A stretch of 64,000 nt of DNA from Monocercomonoides exilis (lineage: Eukaryota; Preaxostyla; Oxymonadida; Polymastigidae). The position numbers and the translations under genes were made by a program. Shown one piece after another: positions 47,853 to 58,432 of this stretch; the first letter of the stretch is position 1; each line of letters starts with the position of its first letter. The stretch spans positions 932,501 to 996,500 of the forward strand of contig LSRY02000012.1 in NCBI GenBank assembly GCA_001643675.2, written 5' to 3'. Under the pieces are notes generated by a model. It searched no databases. It saw nothing but the letters and a program-made list of their open reading frames with translations, and was not told the DNA's origin.

Positions 47853-50800
47853 ATGCTTTTGATTTTCGTATTTTCCCAAGTTATGCTATCTACATATTCT
47901 GAAGAGAATGATTTAACAGAGGTGTTTGTGAAACTCACCGGAGAAGATAGCAAAAACGGTACAAGTGCTAGCGAAGCAATTAAGAGCATGACAACTGCTT
48001 ACAATAAACTGAAATCGGATGGAGATGAATCAGTCGCGATCAAAGTTGTCAATGACACATCATCATTTATTGCAGAAGTCATCACATTTAACAAGAAGAA
48101 CATTACGATCATGGGAGTTAATGATGATGGGAGTGAGATCACAGAAGTTAGTATAAGCTGCAGTGTGGGAACAGACAACGACTTCTTCACATGTGAGAAA
48201 ATTGTGGAATTCATGTATCTAAATTTTGAATTCAAAGCAAATGCGGATTCAAGTTCAAGCGCAAATGCAGGAGAAAAAGCATTGATTGCATCTGGGGAAG
48301 GATCAACATCTGTGAATATTAGCCACTGCAAATTTTCTCGTCCAAAAGCGACAATTCCTGGAAACATGTTTACGAATAATGAAGGAACAGAAGACAGTCC
48401 TATTGCTTTCCACCTTGTGAAAGTTGGCGCAGGAGCACTAGCAATGAATAATGTTGAATGCACAGATGACAATGATGCAGTTACATTTTCGGCAACGCCA
48501 TTTTTAGCAGAGGGAACTATTACGGATATTTCACTGATAGAATTGAATTTGAAGAAGATTGTATCGAGCACAGGTGCTGTGGTGAAGATTGTTGGGAATG
48601 AAAATAATAATGAAGGTGGAAGACATGATAATGAAGATAGTGGAACTGAGGGCGCAGTGGTATTGACACTCGACAAATGCACATTCGCTGAATGCGGTTC
48701 TACAGAACCAGCTGGAACGGCAACAAGTGGAGTATTATATTTTGAAAGCAATAAAACTGAAAGTAAAATTTCTGTTGGAAATACAGGCGCAATAACATTT
48801 TCGAAATGTGCTTGTGCAAAGGGGAAGTCAGGAGGGATGTATATTAAAATGACAGGAATTACAGATGCCTCTAAATTAACATGGCCAGAAGCAGGAACCG
48901 GTTTGGTGTTCACAGAATGCACAGCCGGAGAAGAAGATTCCGTAAGAAACACAGGATTGTATTTGGAAGTTCCCGAAGCGTTAATTGGAGATATTGCAAA
49001 AGCAATGAAAGATGGCTTTGCGAAGGAATACACAATGGAAAAGAATGACTGGTTTATCGCAGCAAAAGGAGCTGATAGTCATTCAGATATCGATTTTACT
49101 GCATTATATTTTGATCCACACCAAGCATTTGCCAAAAATAATGGGACTGGTGAAGGACGGACTTTGAATGCAGCATCAAGTAACCTTGCGAAAGCATTAA
49201 CGATATTTGACAATCCAAAAAGCAGCGAAATATACGTGATAAAAGTTGTTAAAGATGAAGCAGCATTTACAGCTGATTCAGTAGAATTTGACAAGAAGAA
49301 CATTACGATCATGGGTGTTGGTAGTGATGGAAATAAATGTGAAACTGATAGAGTTGATATCAGTTGCAGTGTGGGAATAGACAAGGATTTCTTCACATGT
49401 AAGAAAATTGTGGAATTCATGTATCTAAATTTTGAATTCAAAGCAGACACTACTGTGAGTGGGTCAAAAAAGAACGATGGAGAAGAAAAGGCGTTGATTG
49501 TTGCAGGAAGTGACTCAACATCGCTGAACATAAGCCACTGCAAATTTACTCAATCAAAAGTGGAGACTTCAAATGATTTGTTTGCAAATGATGAACCACA
49601 AGACATCACAATTGGATTCCATCTTGTTAAAGTGTGTGCAGGCAAATTGAATATTACCGATGTTGAGTGTGCAGACAATACCGATGAAGTTCGATTTTCT
49701 GTAGCGCCGTTCTTGTCAAAAGGAGCATTAAGAGTAACATTGGAATCAGTAACACTGAAGAAGATTGCATCTAGCACAAGTGCAGTTGTGAAGATTGCAG
49801 GGGAAAGCGATGCCGTTGATGTGTACATGAATGGATGCACGTTTTCAGAGTGTAAATCTGAAGATGCTACAGGTGGAATATTGGATTTTGAAAGTGACCA
49901 CGAACACAGCTTATTCACAGTAAATGGATATGAAAATGTCGAATTTGAGAATTGCAGCTGTGTAAAAGGGAAGTCTGGGGGTATTTATTTGAAACTTACA
50001 GGAATAACAGAAGCCAATCAGCTAACATGGCCAGAAACAGATTTACCAATGGAGCTGATATTTAAGAATTGTACAATCGGTGAAAGTGAGTCAGTCAGGA
50101 ACACAGGATTATATTTGGAAGTACCCGAAAGGTTGTATGAAGAAATAGCAGCCGAGATGAAGAAGAGTTTTGCAGCAGACTACACACTTGAAAAGAACGA
50201 TTGGTTTGTTGCAGCAAAGGGAGAAAATGATGTTGATATTGACTTTACAGCGAAATACTTTGATCCTCCGGTTGCATATGTGAAGAAAGGAGGAGAAGGA
50301 AAAGGAAAAGAAATACGAAGAGCCAAAAGGGAAGCTGAGTGAAGCATATAAATTATTTGATAATACAAATTGCGGAGAAAGATATTTCATAAAGGTTATA
50401 AAGAACAACGAAGCTCTCGAAGCAGATGCTGTTGAATTCGATAAAGAATCAGGAATCACAATTGAAGGTGTAGATAAATCAGAGGATGTTGAAATAGAAA
50501 CTGAAGTTGAGATCAATTGTGATGCTAAATCAGGAAGCGATCTGTTCACGTGCAAACGAAATGTTGAGTTCAATCATTTGGCGTTTAAATTCCCGGCTTC
50601 ATTGAACAAAAATGAAGATCCTGATGAATCAGTTGTGAATGGTGAAGCAGGACCATTTTCGTTAATAGCTTCAGGATCAGACTCAGAATTGTTGGCAATA
50701 AGCAACTGCAGATTTGTTCGGCCAGTGACAGGAGAAGAGAAAGCGAATATTCATCTTGTGAAAGTGAGTACCGGAGCGCTGAAGATGAGCGCAGTTGTTT

Positions 50801-51545
50801 GTGCTGACGATACGAATGAAGTGAAATTCCAAGAATCATTGTTTGATATTAGTTGTGCAAGTGATGTCGATTTGGAAGGAGTGGATATCAGCAAAGTCAG
50901 TGTTATAAATGGTGCAACTATTAGCATCAAGGATGAAACAGGTTCAATTTCAAATGTTAATATCGAAGGGCTGACTATGAAGGATGTAAAGTCGGAGAAT
51001 GGAGCATCTGCCGGTATTATTATTAATATGACATCAGAATCATCATCAGTGAAAATGGGAAGAGCAAACAAATGTTCATTCAAATCGTGCACAGCGCCAG
51101 CTGGAATGCAGGAGCAATGTATGTTGAGATGTCGAAGGCTACAGCACAGTTGCTGCTTCCACTTGCAAACAATCTTGATATCGATAACTCGAACACAGCA
51201 CATAATTCATCAGTAGCATCATTGTGCATTGTTGCACCAGATTTTGATGCATTCAGCAAGCAAGAGGGAGCATTCGAATTTGCGAAGGATTATACTGAAG
51301 CAAATGCAGGGTGGGTCGTGGGAGCAGCTGACGAGAATTCGGAACCTGAGGATGTTTATGAGAAATATCTGAAGAAGAACCATGATGATCCGAAAGATGA
51401 TCCTGTCCCAGATGATGATAAGAAAGCAAACACGGGAGTGATTGTTGCTATTGTAGTGCCAATTGTAGTAGTAGTTGTTGTTGTCGCTGCTATTGCGATC
51501 ATTGCGATTGTGATTGTGAGGAGAAAAAGGTCACTGCATAACTAA
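47853..51545 (+). pseudogene. Three-repeat secreted/membrane surface protein, two frameshifts
   Basis: Begins with a signal-peptide-like MLLIFVFSQVMLSTYS, then three related blocks of roughly 400, 400 and 370 residues. Each has a 'I.V...V.FDKKNITIMGV' segment, a 'SCSVG.D.DFFTCKKIVEFMYLNFEF' segment, a 'SLNISHCKF' segment, a 'H.VKV.AG.L...NVEC' segment and, near the end, 'GL.L.VPE' plus 'DWFVAAKG'. These short beta-strand repeats look like a right-handed beta helix/adhesin fold. The C-terminus has an acidic stalk, one hydrophobic anchor (VIVAIVVPIVVVVVVVAAIA) and a basic tail. As sequenced, an extra A at 50306-50309 closes the first frame at 50342, and a missing G near 51103 shifts it again. 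The inverted copy at 62730-64000 lacks both changes. Cell-surface role is inference; it is either a young pseudogene or two base-calling errors. Confidence 0.7.
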
Positions 51546-51820
51546 GAGATCTGCATAGAATTTAAGAATCTGTTGTTTTTATCATGAAGAAATGTGATCA
51601 CATAAAGGATTGGGAAGAGCAATAGTGGAAATAAGGATAATAGATAATTATTAAATTATACATTATTATTTACTTGTAATTTTTGTGTTCTTTTTTTAAA
51701 TAAAATAAGTTAAACCAGTGATGCTGATATTTAATCTTTTTGTTTTATTATTTTATTTTTTGTGCTCATTTGTGATTACATGTGAGCAAAATCGGATTTA
51801 TTCTTTTCAGTTTAATTTTT

Positions 51821-51851
<31 letters not shown>

Positions 51852-52332
51852 TATTTTTATTTTTATTTTTATTTTTATTTTTATTTTTATTTTTCTCAAA
51901 TATCCTTTATTTTTCATTTGTATTATATAAATTGTTTATGTTATTTTCGGTGTAGCATCATTCATTGCTTCTTCATTGAGGACGTTTTCAGCCCTCGATG
52001 AATATATTAGGTTCCATTTTCTATGTATTTTTTCAAATTCAATATTAGAAAAAACAGGGAAAATCATTTGAATCAGTAATAAGAATTATTTCAATTTTTC
52101 TTAAAATTTGAGTTCATCAGGCCGTATCTTCTAACATTTGGGAAAGTTTTTTTTTTGAAAAATTACTTCTAATTAATTTTCTTTGAAAAAAAATTTTGCG
52201 ATAGTCGATTAAATCGAAACCAAATATATATATGTCAAAATTTTTTTGAAAATGAAACGAAAGGAACTTTTCAAAGAAAATTTGACATATATATGGGTGA
52301 TTTTTTTTGAAAATATGGGTGATTTTTTTTGA
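50275..52332 (+). repeat. Left arm of 2.1-kb inverted duplication
   Basis: Bases 50275-52332 reappear in reverse orientation at 61919-64000. The outer limit is unknown because the right copy meets the window edge. Differences seen: one A (near 50308), one G (near 51103), four units of the AAAAAT array, and 2 bp near the inner end. Otherwise I found the coding part identical. Confidence 0.9.
51823..51894. repeat. (ATTTTT)n array, left copy
   Basis: About 12 hexamer units, 3' of the surface-protein gene. The inverted counterpart has about four more. Confidence 0.9.
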
Positions 52333-52839
52333 TATCATAAAATATTCCGACGTTTGATCATAAAAAATTTTCATTAAGGGTGGGGTTGAATCGAAAATAT
52401 TTTTGTTTTATAGTGCGAAAATATCGTTCAATATATTTTTATTTTAATTTGTTTGCTGGTTTTAATTCATTTCAAATTGTTTTTATAACTTATTTTCAAA
52501 AAAACATAAAAAATTATTCGAAAATATCAAAACTTAAAAAAACCAAAGCTTTCGGGATAAATTAACATGATAACAATAATTACGATAACGTCATAAAGAA
52601 ATTTACTATTCAAAAATTTGTTAAATAATGTGATTGAAAATGAAAAAATATAAGATTGGTTGAAATCGAAAAATATTTATTGAAATCATCAATTTTATGC
52701 AATTAACAATTTAAAAAATTGAATCAGCAACATTCGCTTCTCTTTCAATTGTTTTGTTATCTACTTCTGAAATATGTAAACATTTTGTTTCATGTCAATT
52801 TAATGTTTATCATCTAAAACTACTTTTTCCAAAAATAAT
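52333..52839. other. AT-rich non-coding stretch
   Basis: About 500 bp just inside the inverted duplication. Begins with the junction block gatatcataaaa that is also found, inverted, at 58,405-58,420. No ORF or RNA gene seen. Confidence 0.5.
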
Positions 52840-53103
52840 TTATCCCATTCCCTTCACAATCCATCCATCATACACACTTTCCATATAAATTCGCTTGCTC
52901 AGCTCGATAGTCACCCTGCATAACGAGATATCCCGCTTTTTCTCATTTTCATTCATTTCCACCTCCTGCCCTGAAAGAAACACAAAAACAGTCAACAGGC
53001 AAATATTCAAATAAATGAAAATAAATAAATGCCAAACGGCCCTTCAACTGTTTTTTGCCAAACAGCTTCATTCCACGGTCATCATCATTTAAAAAATCAA
53101 TCT
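52840..53103 (-). CDS. Last two exons of an unidentified minus-strand gene or relic
   Basis: A terminal exon (52840-52970) reads QEVEMNENEKKRDISLCRVT then IELSKRIYMESVYDGWIVKG and ends in TAA. It joins in frame through a GTTTGG...TTTCAG intron (52971-53037) to an exon at about 53038-53101 reading IDFLNDDDRGMKLFGKKQLK. Further upstream on the same strand PPVPIVDEINKIYD and VYGLKGPSSEIYKIFCGDAF look protein-like, but I could not join them without stops. I do not recognise the family. It could be the 3' end of a live gene with unusual introns or a degraded one. Confidence 0.4.
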
Positions 53104-54282
53104 CTTCATTTCAGTCTCAGAATGGTCAAATTGCAGCATGGAATGCATCTCCACAAAATATTTTATATATCTCACTGGAGGGTCCTTTCAGCCCGTACAC
53201 ATTGTGGTGGATGTCCAGAGGGGTTTTTTCTGTTTTTGGAACGATCTACTCCTTTAATAATATTCTCAACTATCCAAAATCGTATATCTTGTTTATCTCA
53301 TCAACAATAGGCACAGGAGGGATATGGAGCAGAGAAGAGATGGAAGAGGATTATTTATATCAGGGGGTGAGAGTTGAGCATTTTTAAGAATGTTAATGTT
53401 TCGAGGAAGGTTTTTGAATGAAAGAAATTTTGAGACAGAGGGATGGGGAAGAGCAAGTGGAGATTTGGAGAAGATAATATAGTAAATATGTAGAGAAGTG
53501 ATTGGGGATGGTGAGAAAGGTTTATTGTTGATGGGAGATATGGAATTTGAAGAGAAAGAAAAGAGGTCACAAGCGGGACAGAAGATGAATAATCTGAAGA
53601 GTTTGATTGGAAGAGGGGTATTTTTTGAGAGGAAAAGAATGTTTTATGGAAGAGAATGACAAAGATGAAGAAAAGGAGGGGATTGATATTTTCTGATGAT
53701 TTTGGGGGTTAAAAGGAAGATGGAAATGGAAAGGAAAGAAAATTGAGAAATATCTTCATTTTTTATTTTTGAGGGGAAAGGAGGGGAAATAACAAAAGGC
53801 AGAAACGAATTGAGGATATCATCTTTCATCAATCAATTTCCTTCAGCCTTCAACAAATATTGTGATTACGATTGTGTTACCATATATGAAATCAACTCAT
53901 TGAATAGAATATTTGGTACAATCAACGACTTCATACAAATTGTTTTCAACTTCTCGAATTTCGTTCGACTGATTTCACATTTCTCAACTGTTTCTTTTTC
54001 TTCGCCTTCATTTTCGTCTTCGACTTCTTTTGTTTCTTCTTCTTCATCTTCCTCTTCCTTTCTCTTTCTTCATCACCTTTTTCTTCACCTTTTTCTCACC
54101 TTCCTCTTCTTCTTCAGTGTTATTTTTGCTCACTTCGTATTATTTCATTCCATCTTTTTTCCAACGAACTTCAGCTGTTCAATAAACAGCTTGATTATAA
54201 AAACCAATAATTATTTCATTCGGTTTCTATTCGCTGAACATCATCATATTCGTTATCAATTCCTTATATTGCTGAGCTAGAA
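53104..54282. pseudogene. Probable decayed coding fragments, minus strand
   Basis: Continues the preceding fragmentary gene. On the minus strand near 53,870-54,060 a coherent frame reads ETVEKCEISRTKFEKLKTIC then MKSLIVPNILFNELISYM, preceded by an acidic/basic run in a different frame. Plus-strand ORFs here are hydrophobic antisense shadows. No family recognised. Confidence 0.3.
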
Positions 54283-54812
54283 GTGCATCTGAACTGTGTT
54301 CCTCTTCTACAGAGGTGTATTTCGCTTTGCTTTATCGTTTCGAACAACATCCGTGCAAAGGCTGTTCAGAATGAGCTGAAAGGAGTGGATAAGAAATGCA
54401 TAGGATCTGTCAGGCGCATAGCACTCCGCTCGCTTTATGACACCGCCAAGAAGCGAAGAGAGAGAAGTTCAAGTTCAAATGGAAGAGGCAAAGAACGCGG
54501 AGCGCAAAAGCAAGTTGAGCGAAGAGCAGAGGAAAGGGAATCATGCGAAGAACAGAAGCTAAGATGAAGACAAATGAGAAAGACGAGTTTTGCACATTGC
54601 AAATTGATGCATTCGACATAAGGCTTCCACAGGCAGTAACAGAAAGGAGGAGGAGGGACAGGGGAAGAGAAGAAGAAGGAGGAGGTGATGAAGAAGATGA
54701 TGATGAATAACAGCAGACATTCTGCTCATTCGAATGCACACTCTCATCTGTCCAGTTACACACTCAACACATCACGGCCTCCTCGAAGATTTCCACTCCT
54801 CCTTTTTCTCTC

Positions 54813-55877
54813 TTGCTCCACACCCAATTGTCTCCCTCTTCTGTTCTTGTTGGAACTCCTCCAAAGCCACTCACTTCATCATTTCCCGCTACCCATTCCT
54901 CTTCACTCACGCAGAAGTCCCTCTGCACATTCAGCCCAAGCTCATCTTTTTTATCTAACATGTCTTCTTCCTCTCCATCTTCTTCTCCATCTTCTATTTC
55001 TTCATTCTCTTTACTACCTTTTGGAACTGTGCCGATACCTCGTGCGATTCTCGGAAAAAACAGATTGGGCAATGCAGGCGTGTTTGCCAGCAGCAGCATG
55101 TCAGACATGAGGGATGTGTTTGATCAACAGGGCATCCTTCTGAACTATGCAGCGTATGTGGCTAGCCAGGAGATTCGGGTAGGTGGGGAAAAGGAGGGGA
55201 AGAGAGAGAGGAAGGATGAGAAGAGGAGTGCAAATGAGTTTGTGAGTGATAAAGATGGAAAGGGATCGTTGTATCTGAAAGATAAATGCATCGATAATGA
55301 GAAAGATGAAGAGGAAGAAGAGGAGGAGGAAGAGGAAGTAGAAAATGGATTTGGCAGAGATATTAGAAAGGTTCAGAAAGATAGGGGCTCAAAAGAAAAG
55401 AAGAAAACAACAAAAGAGAAGAATAAGCCTGTTACGATTCTGACCACACTTTACTCAGATTTTCTGCCTGAAATCAAAAATCGAAAAAGGATTCAGCAGC
55501 AGATTATCGAAACACCATTCACTTTCTCAACATTTGCATCTGCAAGCACATCAACTTCATTCACTTCTTCTTCATTTCCCATTTCATCACCATCATCACC
55601 ACTACCTTCTTCTTCTTTTTCTTCTTTTTCTTCCTTTTCTCCCTCCCCAACCAACCTGCCATCCATAAAGCACAGCTTAGAGCGTTCGTTCAAAGTGAAG
55701 CGGCAGTATGTGATTAATTTATGTGCCAGTTTCGTTTGTGGCACTTTTCTGTCGATGGACGTGCCGTTTTCGCTGCGCTGTGCGTTTTCTGTTGAACAGT
55801 TAATGGTCTGCGGCTTCGACGACATCCGCAGACTGAGGGGATTCAACGCCATTTCCCACGTGGCAAACCAGAATTGA
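54813..55877 (+). CDS. Unidentified protein, possibly the 3' part of a longer gene
   Basis: An open frame of 354 residues whose second half looks most protein-like: IPRAILGKNRLGNAGVFASS, MSDMRDVFDQQGILLNYAAY, an E-rich linker, VTILTTLYSDFLPEIKNRKR, poly-Ser, then FKVKRQYVINLCASFVCGTF and FSLRCAFSVEQLMVCGFDDI, ending in TGA, with an AATAAA about 25 bp downstream. The first 60-80 residues are Ser/Pro-rich and the true start is uncertain. Upstream, 54,310-54,690 contains short coding-like stretches in other frames (GSVRRIALRSLYDTAKKRRE; KDEFCTLQIDAFDIRLPQAV), so this may be the last exon of a bigger or degraded gene. No homology recognised. Confidence 0.4.
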   Translation: MLHTQLSPSSVLVGTPPKPLTSSFPATHSSSLTQKSLCTFSPSSSFLSNMSSSSPSSSPSSISSFSLLPFGTVPIPRAILGKNRLGNAGVFASSSMSDMRDVFDQQGILLNYAAYVASQEIRVGGEKEGKRERKDEKRSANEFVSDKDGKGSLYLKDKCIDNEKDEEEEEEEEEEVENGFGRDIRKVQKDRGSKEKKKTTKEKNKPVTILTTLYSDFLPEIKNRKRIQQQIIETPFTFSTFASASTSTSFTSSSFPISSPSSPLPSSSFSSFSSFSPSPTNLPSIKHSLERSFKVKRQYVINLCASFVCGTFLSMDVPFSLRCAFSVEQLMVCGFDDIRRLRGFNAISHVANQN

Positions 55878-56263
55878 ATGGAAATTTTTGAATTTTCTAA
55901 TAAATAAAGTATATTTCATTAATAGTTTGATTTATTTTTGTTTATCAATATTTTGCTTTTCAAATATTTATCTTTATTTAAATTTTTTTGTTCACTCTCA
56001 AATGATGAATAGTTATGATGGTGGAATAATATCCATGATTTTTCAATTGTCTTGCAAAGCAGAAAAGATTATTTGCTGAATGATGCTGTTGCAAAGCAAT
56101 TGATCAGATTTATGGGGTTTGCCAGAAACTATTTATTGAAATTTCATTCACAATATTTTCTTTCTTTCTTTTCGAATTCTTTTTCTTCTTCATTTTTATA
56201 CACTCTTTTTCGCTTATTCATTTAATTATTCACAAACACACAATTATATTCACATCCAGTTTC

Positions 56264-57145
56264 CGCTGGTATCCTCTTGTCTCTTCTTCTCTTCGTGTGA
56301 TCAACAAGTTCATCACCAACGGTACCGAGTTCCACTTTGCGTTCCTTCGCCACGGCATTCTCCAGCTCATCCACTGCCTGCTGCACTCGCCGCGCGCTGA
56401 ATACAGCGACAAAGCACCTTCTATTCTTCTCTCGCTGACCAACAAGTTGTTCAAGCTGTTTGCCAGCTCTCTCGACAAAGCGCTGTTTAACGAGCTGGCC
56501 GAACTGATGTACTCGTCACAGGCGATTGTGCGGAACAACGCGTCGGAAATCATCGAGGCGCTTGCTGAAGGAAGAGGGCTGGATGAAGAAGGAGAAGAGA
56601 AACGAGAAGGATAAAGAAGCGAACAACGAACCAACAGTCACGAAGGAAGAGCTACTGCGTAGTTTGCTGAGCTGGGGTGTTGGGTCGAATCTTTTTGGCG
56701 TTATGGCTTCACCAAAGGAGACTGACATAGCGAAAATAATAATTGCTGGTACTTTGCTTAATCTGTATGCAGCCGTTGGGAAAAAGAGGAACAGGAGAAG
56801 ATACGAAGGAGGATGATGATGAAGGGGATGAAGAAAAGGAGAGTGTAAGGAAAGAGAAGAAGAAGAAGAAGAAGAAGATTGGCGTTCATGTACGTCTTCT
56901 CCTCGCACACAAGGTCATTCGCCCACTTTGTCTCGACTGCGTTCTTTCCTGTTTTCACCTTTGCTGCAGATTCCATAGATAGCCTCAGTACTAATTCTAT
57001 GTCATACCGATCCCACCATTACATGCTCCACCCACTGCCCGAAGAACGCATACAGCTTCTCTACCTCAGTAGAATGCAGCGCAAAACAGCCACAGCGGAA
57101 CATTGTCCAATGAGAAGAGAAGAACTGCTATATCTGAGTCACTGA
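56264..57145 (+). pseudogene. Relic of a helical-repeat (HEAT/ARM-like) protein gene
   Basis: After a possible 3' splice site (cacatccag, ending near 56263) the plus strand reads VINKFITNGTEFHFAFLRHG, LQLIHCLLHSPRAEYSDKAP, LTNKLFKLFASSLDKALFNE and NASEIIEALAEG, regular amphipathic hairpins of HEAT/ARM character. The frame closes at 56614; a protein-like reading resumes one base out of register (EELLRSLLSWGVGSNLFGVM, AKIIIAGTLLNLYAAVG) and breaks again at about 56,790. No single frame or simple intron set rescues it. Family not identified. Confidence 0.35.
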
Positions 57146-58432
57146 GTGCGCTCCTCAACAACAAGAATAATTTTCTTCTTTCAGAATCGTATTTGAAAGA
57201 GGGTTAAATCAATCCCTCAACCATTTGCTCCTTCTCCTTCATTCCCTTCCTCTTCTTCTTCTCCCAAGCTGCAACTAATTCCACAATCTTAACTCTTGCT
57301 GATACACAGCGCTTACAGAACAACAAATTAAAAAATACTTATAGACTTCTCAGAAAGCTTCGATGAAGCGCTGCCAAACGACTCAGAGAGCAAACATTGG
57401 TGAGAGCAGTAGAAAGGGAAGGGAAAGGATAAAGCATCCAGAACGTGTCAAACTCCACAATGGAGGAAAGAACTGGGCATGCCATTGTTTAATTGCTGCT
57501 AATGCCGTGAGCCGAAGGAAGAGAAAGAGAAGATAGAAGGTTTGAAAGAAGAGCGGAAGGATATCAATTTTGATCATCAAAGTGAGTAGCTTGTTTAGTG
57601 AAAGATATAGTTGCCATAGGGAGAGATGAGAGCGATGATGAAGAGAGTGAAATGAGGGGGAAACCAAAAAGGAAGAAAAGGATGATCAAGAGAAAGAGGA
57701 AGATGATGATGATAGAGGGAAAGAAATAGCATAAACAAAAAACGAATGATAGTTGAGGCGAATTCAATGTTGATTTCAACACAGAGCAACATGAGCAGGA
57801 ACTTTGGAAAAGCACGCAGTTAACGAAAGGAGAATTTTTAAAAATGTCGAGAAGAAATGTTAGGAAATAATGTTGTGAATCGAGAAAAAAAAATGTATTT
57901 TTCATGAAGAACAAAAAGATAAGTGACGAAAATGATTCAATTGCTCTTAATGATTGTTGTTTCCTGTGCAGTACAATCTCCGTTTGCTGAATCCGTAGTG
58001 CTGTTGTGTAATACCGGAAAATTTTGATGAGGTCTCACCTCGATTAATGAAATGCACATTTCTTTTTCTACGGAATAATAAAAATTCACATATTTGTTGC
58101 ATTTTTTTAAGTTCTTTAAATATTTTTTTCCTTTTATTAGCTTTGTTTAACAGGTTAAGAATATTTTTTTGTCTTTTTGATGAGTTTTGTTAATTAAACT
58201 TCATTAATTTTAAGTTCATTTTTATTTAACTTGATCAAAAAAATTCTTTTTCACAAAAACATCAAAAAGGTATGTCTTTTTTCATATTAATAAATAAAAC
58301 AAATATATATAACAGAAATAAAAGCTTAAAACTCGAAATAAATCAATAAAACTCTTTGATCAATGAATACCACAATAGATTTTATTTTTTCGATTTTTGA
58401 TCTTTTTTTATGATATCAAAAAAAATCACCCA
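57146..58432. other. Non-coding, partly degenerate stretch
   Basis: 57.15-57.9 kb has intermediate base composition with small protein-like scraps (HNGGKNWACHCLIAANAVSR near 57,455) and no ORF; 57.9-58.4 kb is AT-rich. The last 30 bases before the palindrome (58,405-58,435) match, inverted, the junction at 52,313-52,342. Confidence 0.45.

Noticed and set aside
53055-53387. 110-residue plus-strand ORF
   Set aside because: Antisense to a better-supported minus-strand exon chain with splice signals.
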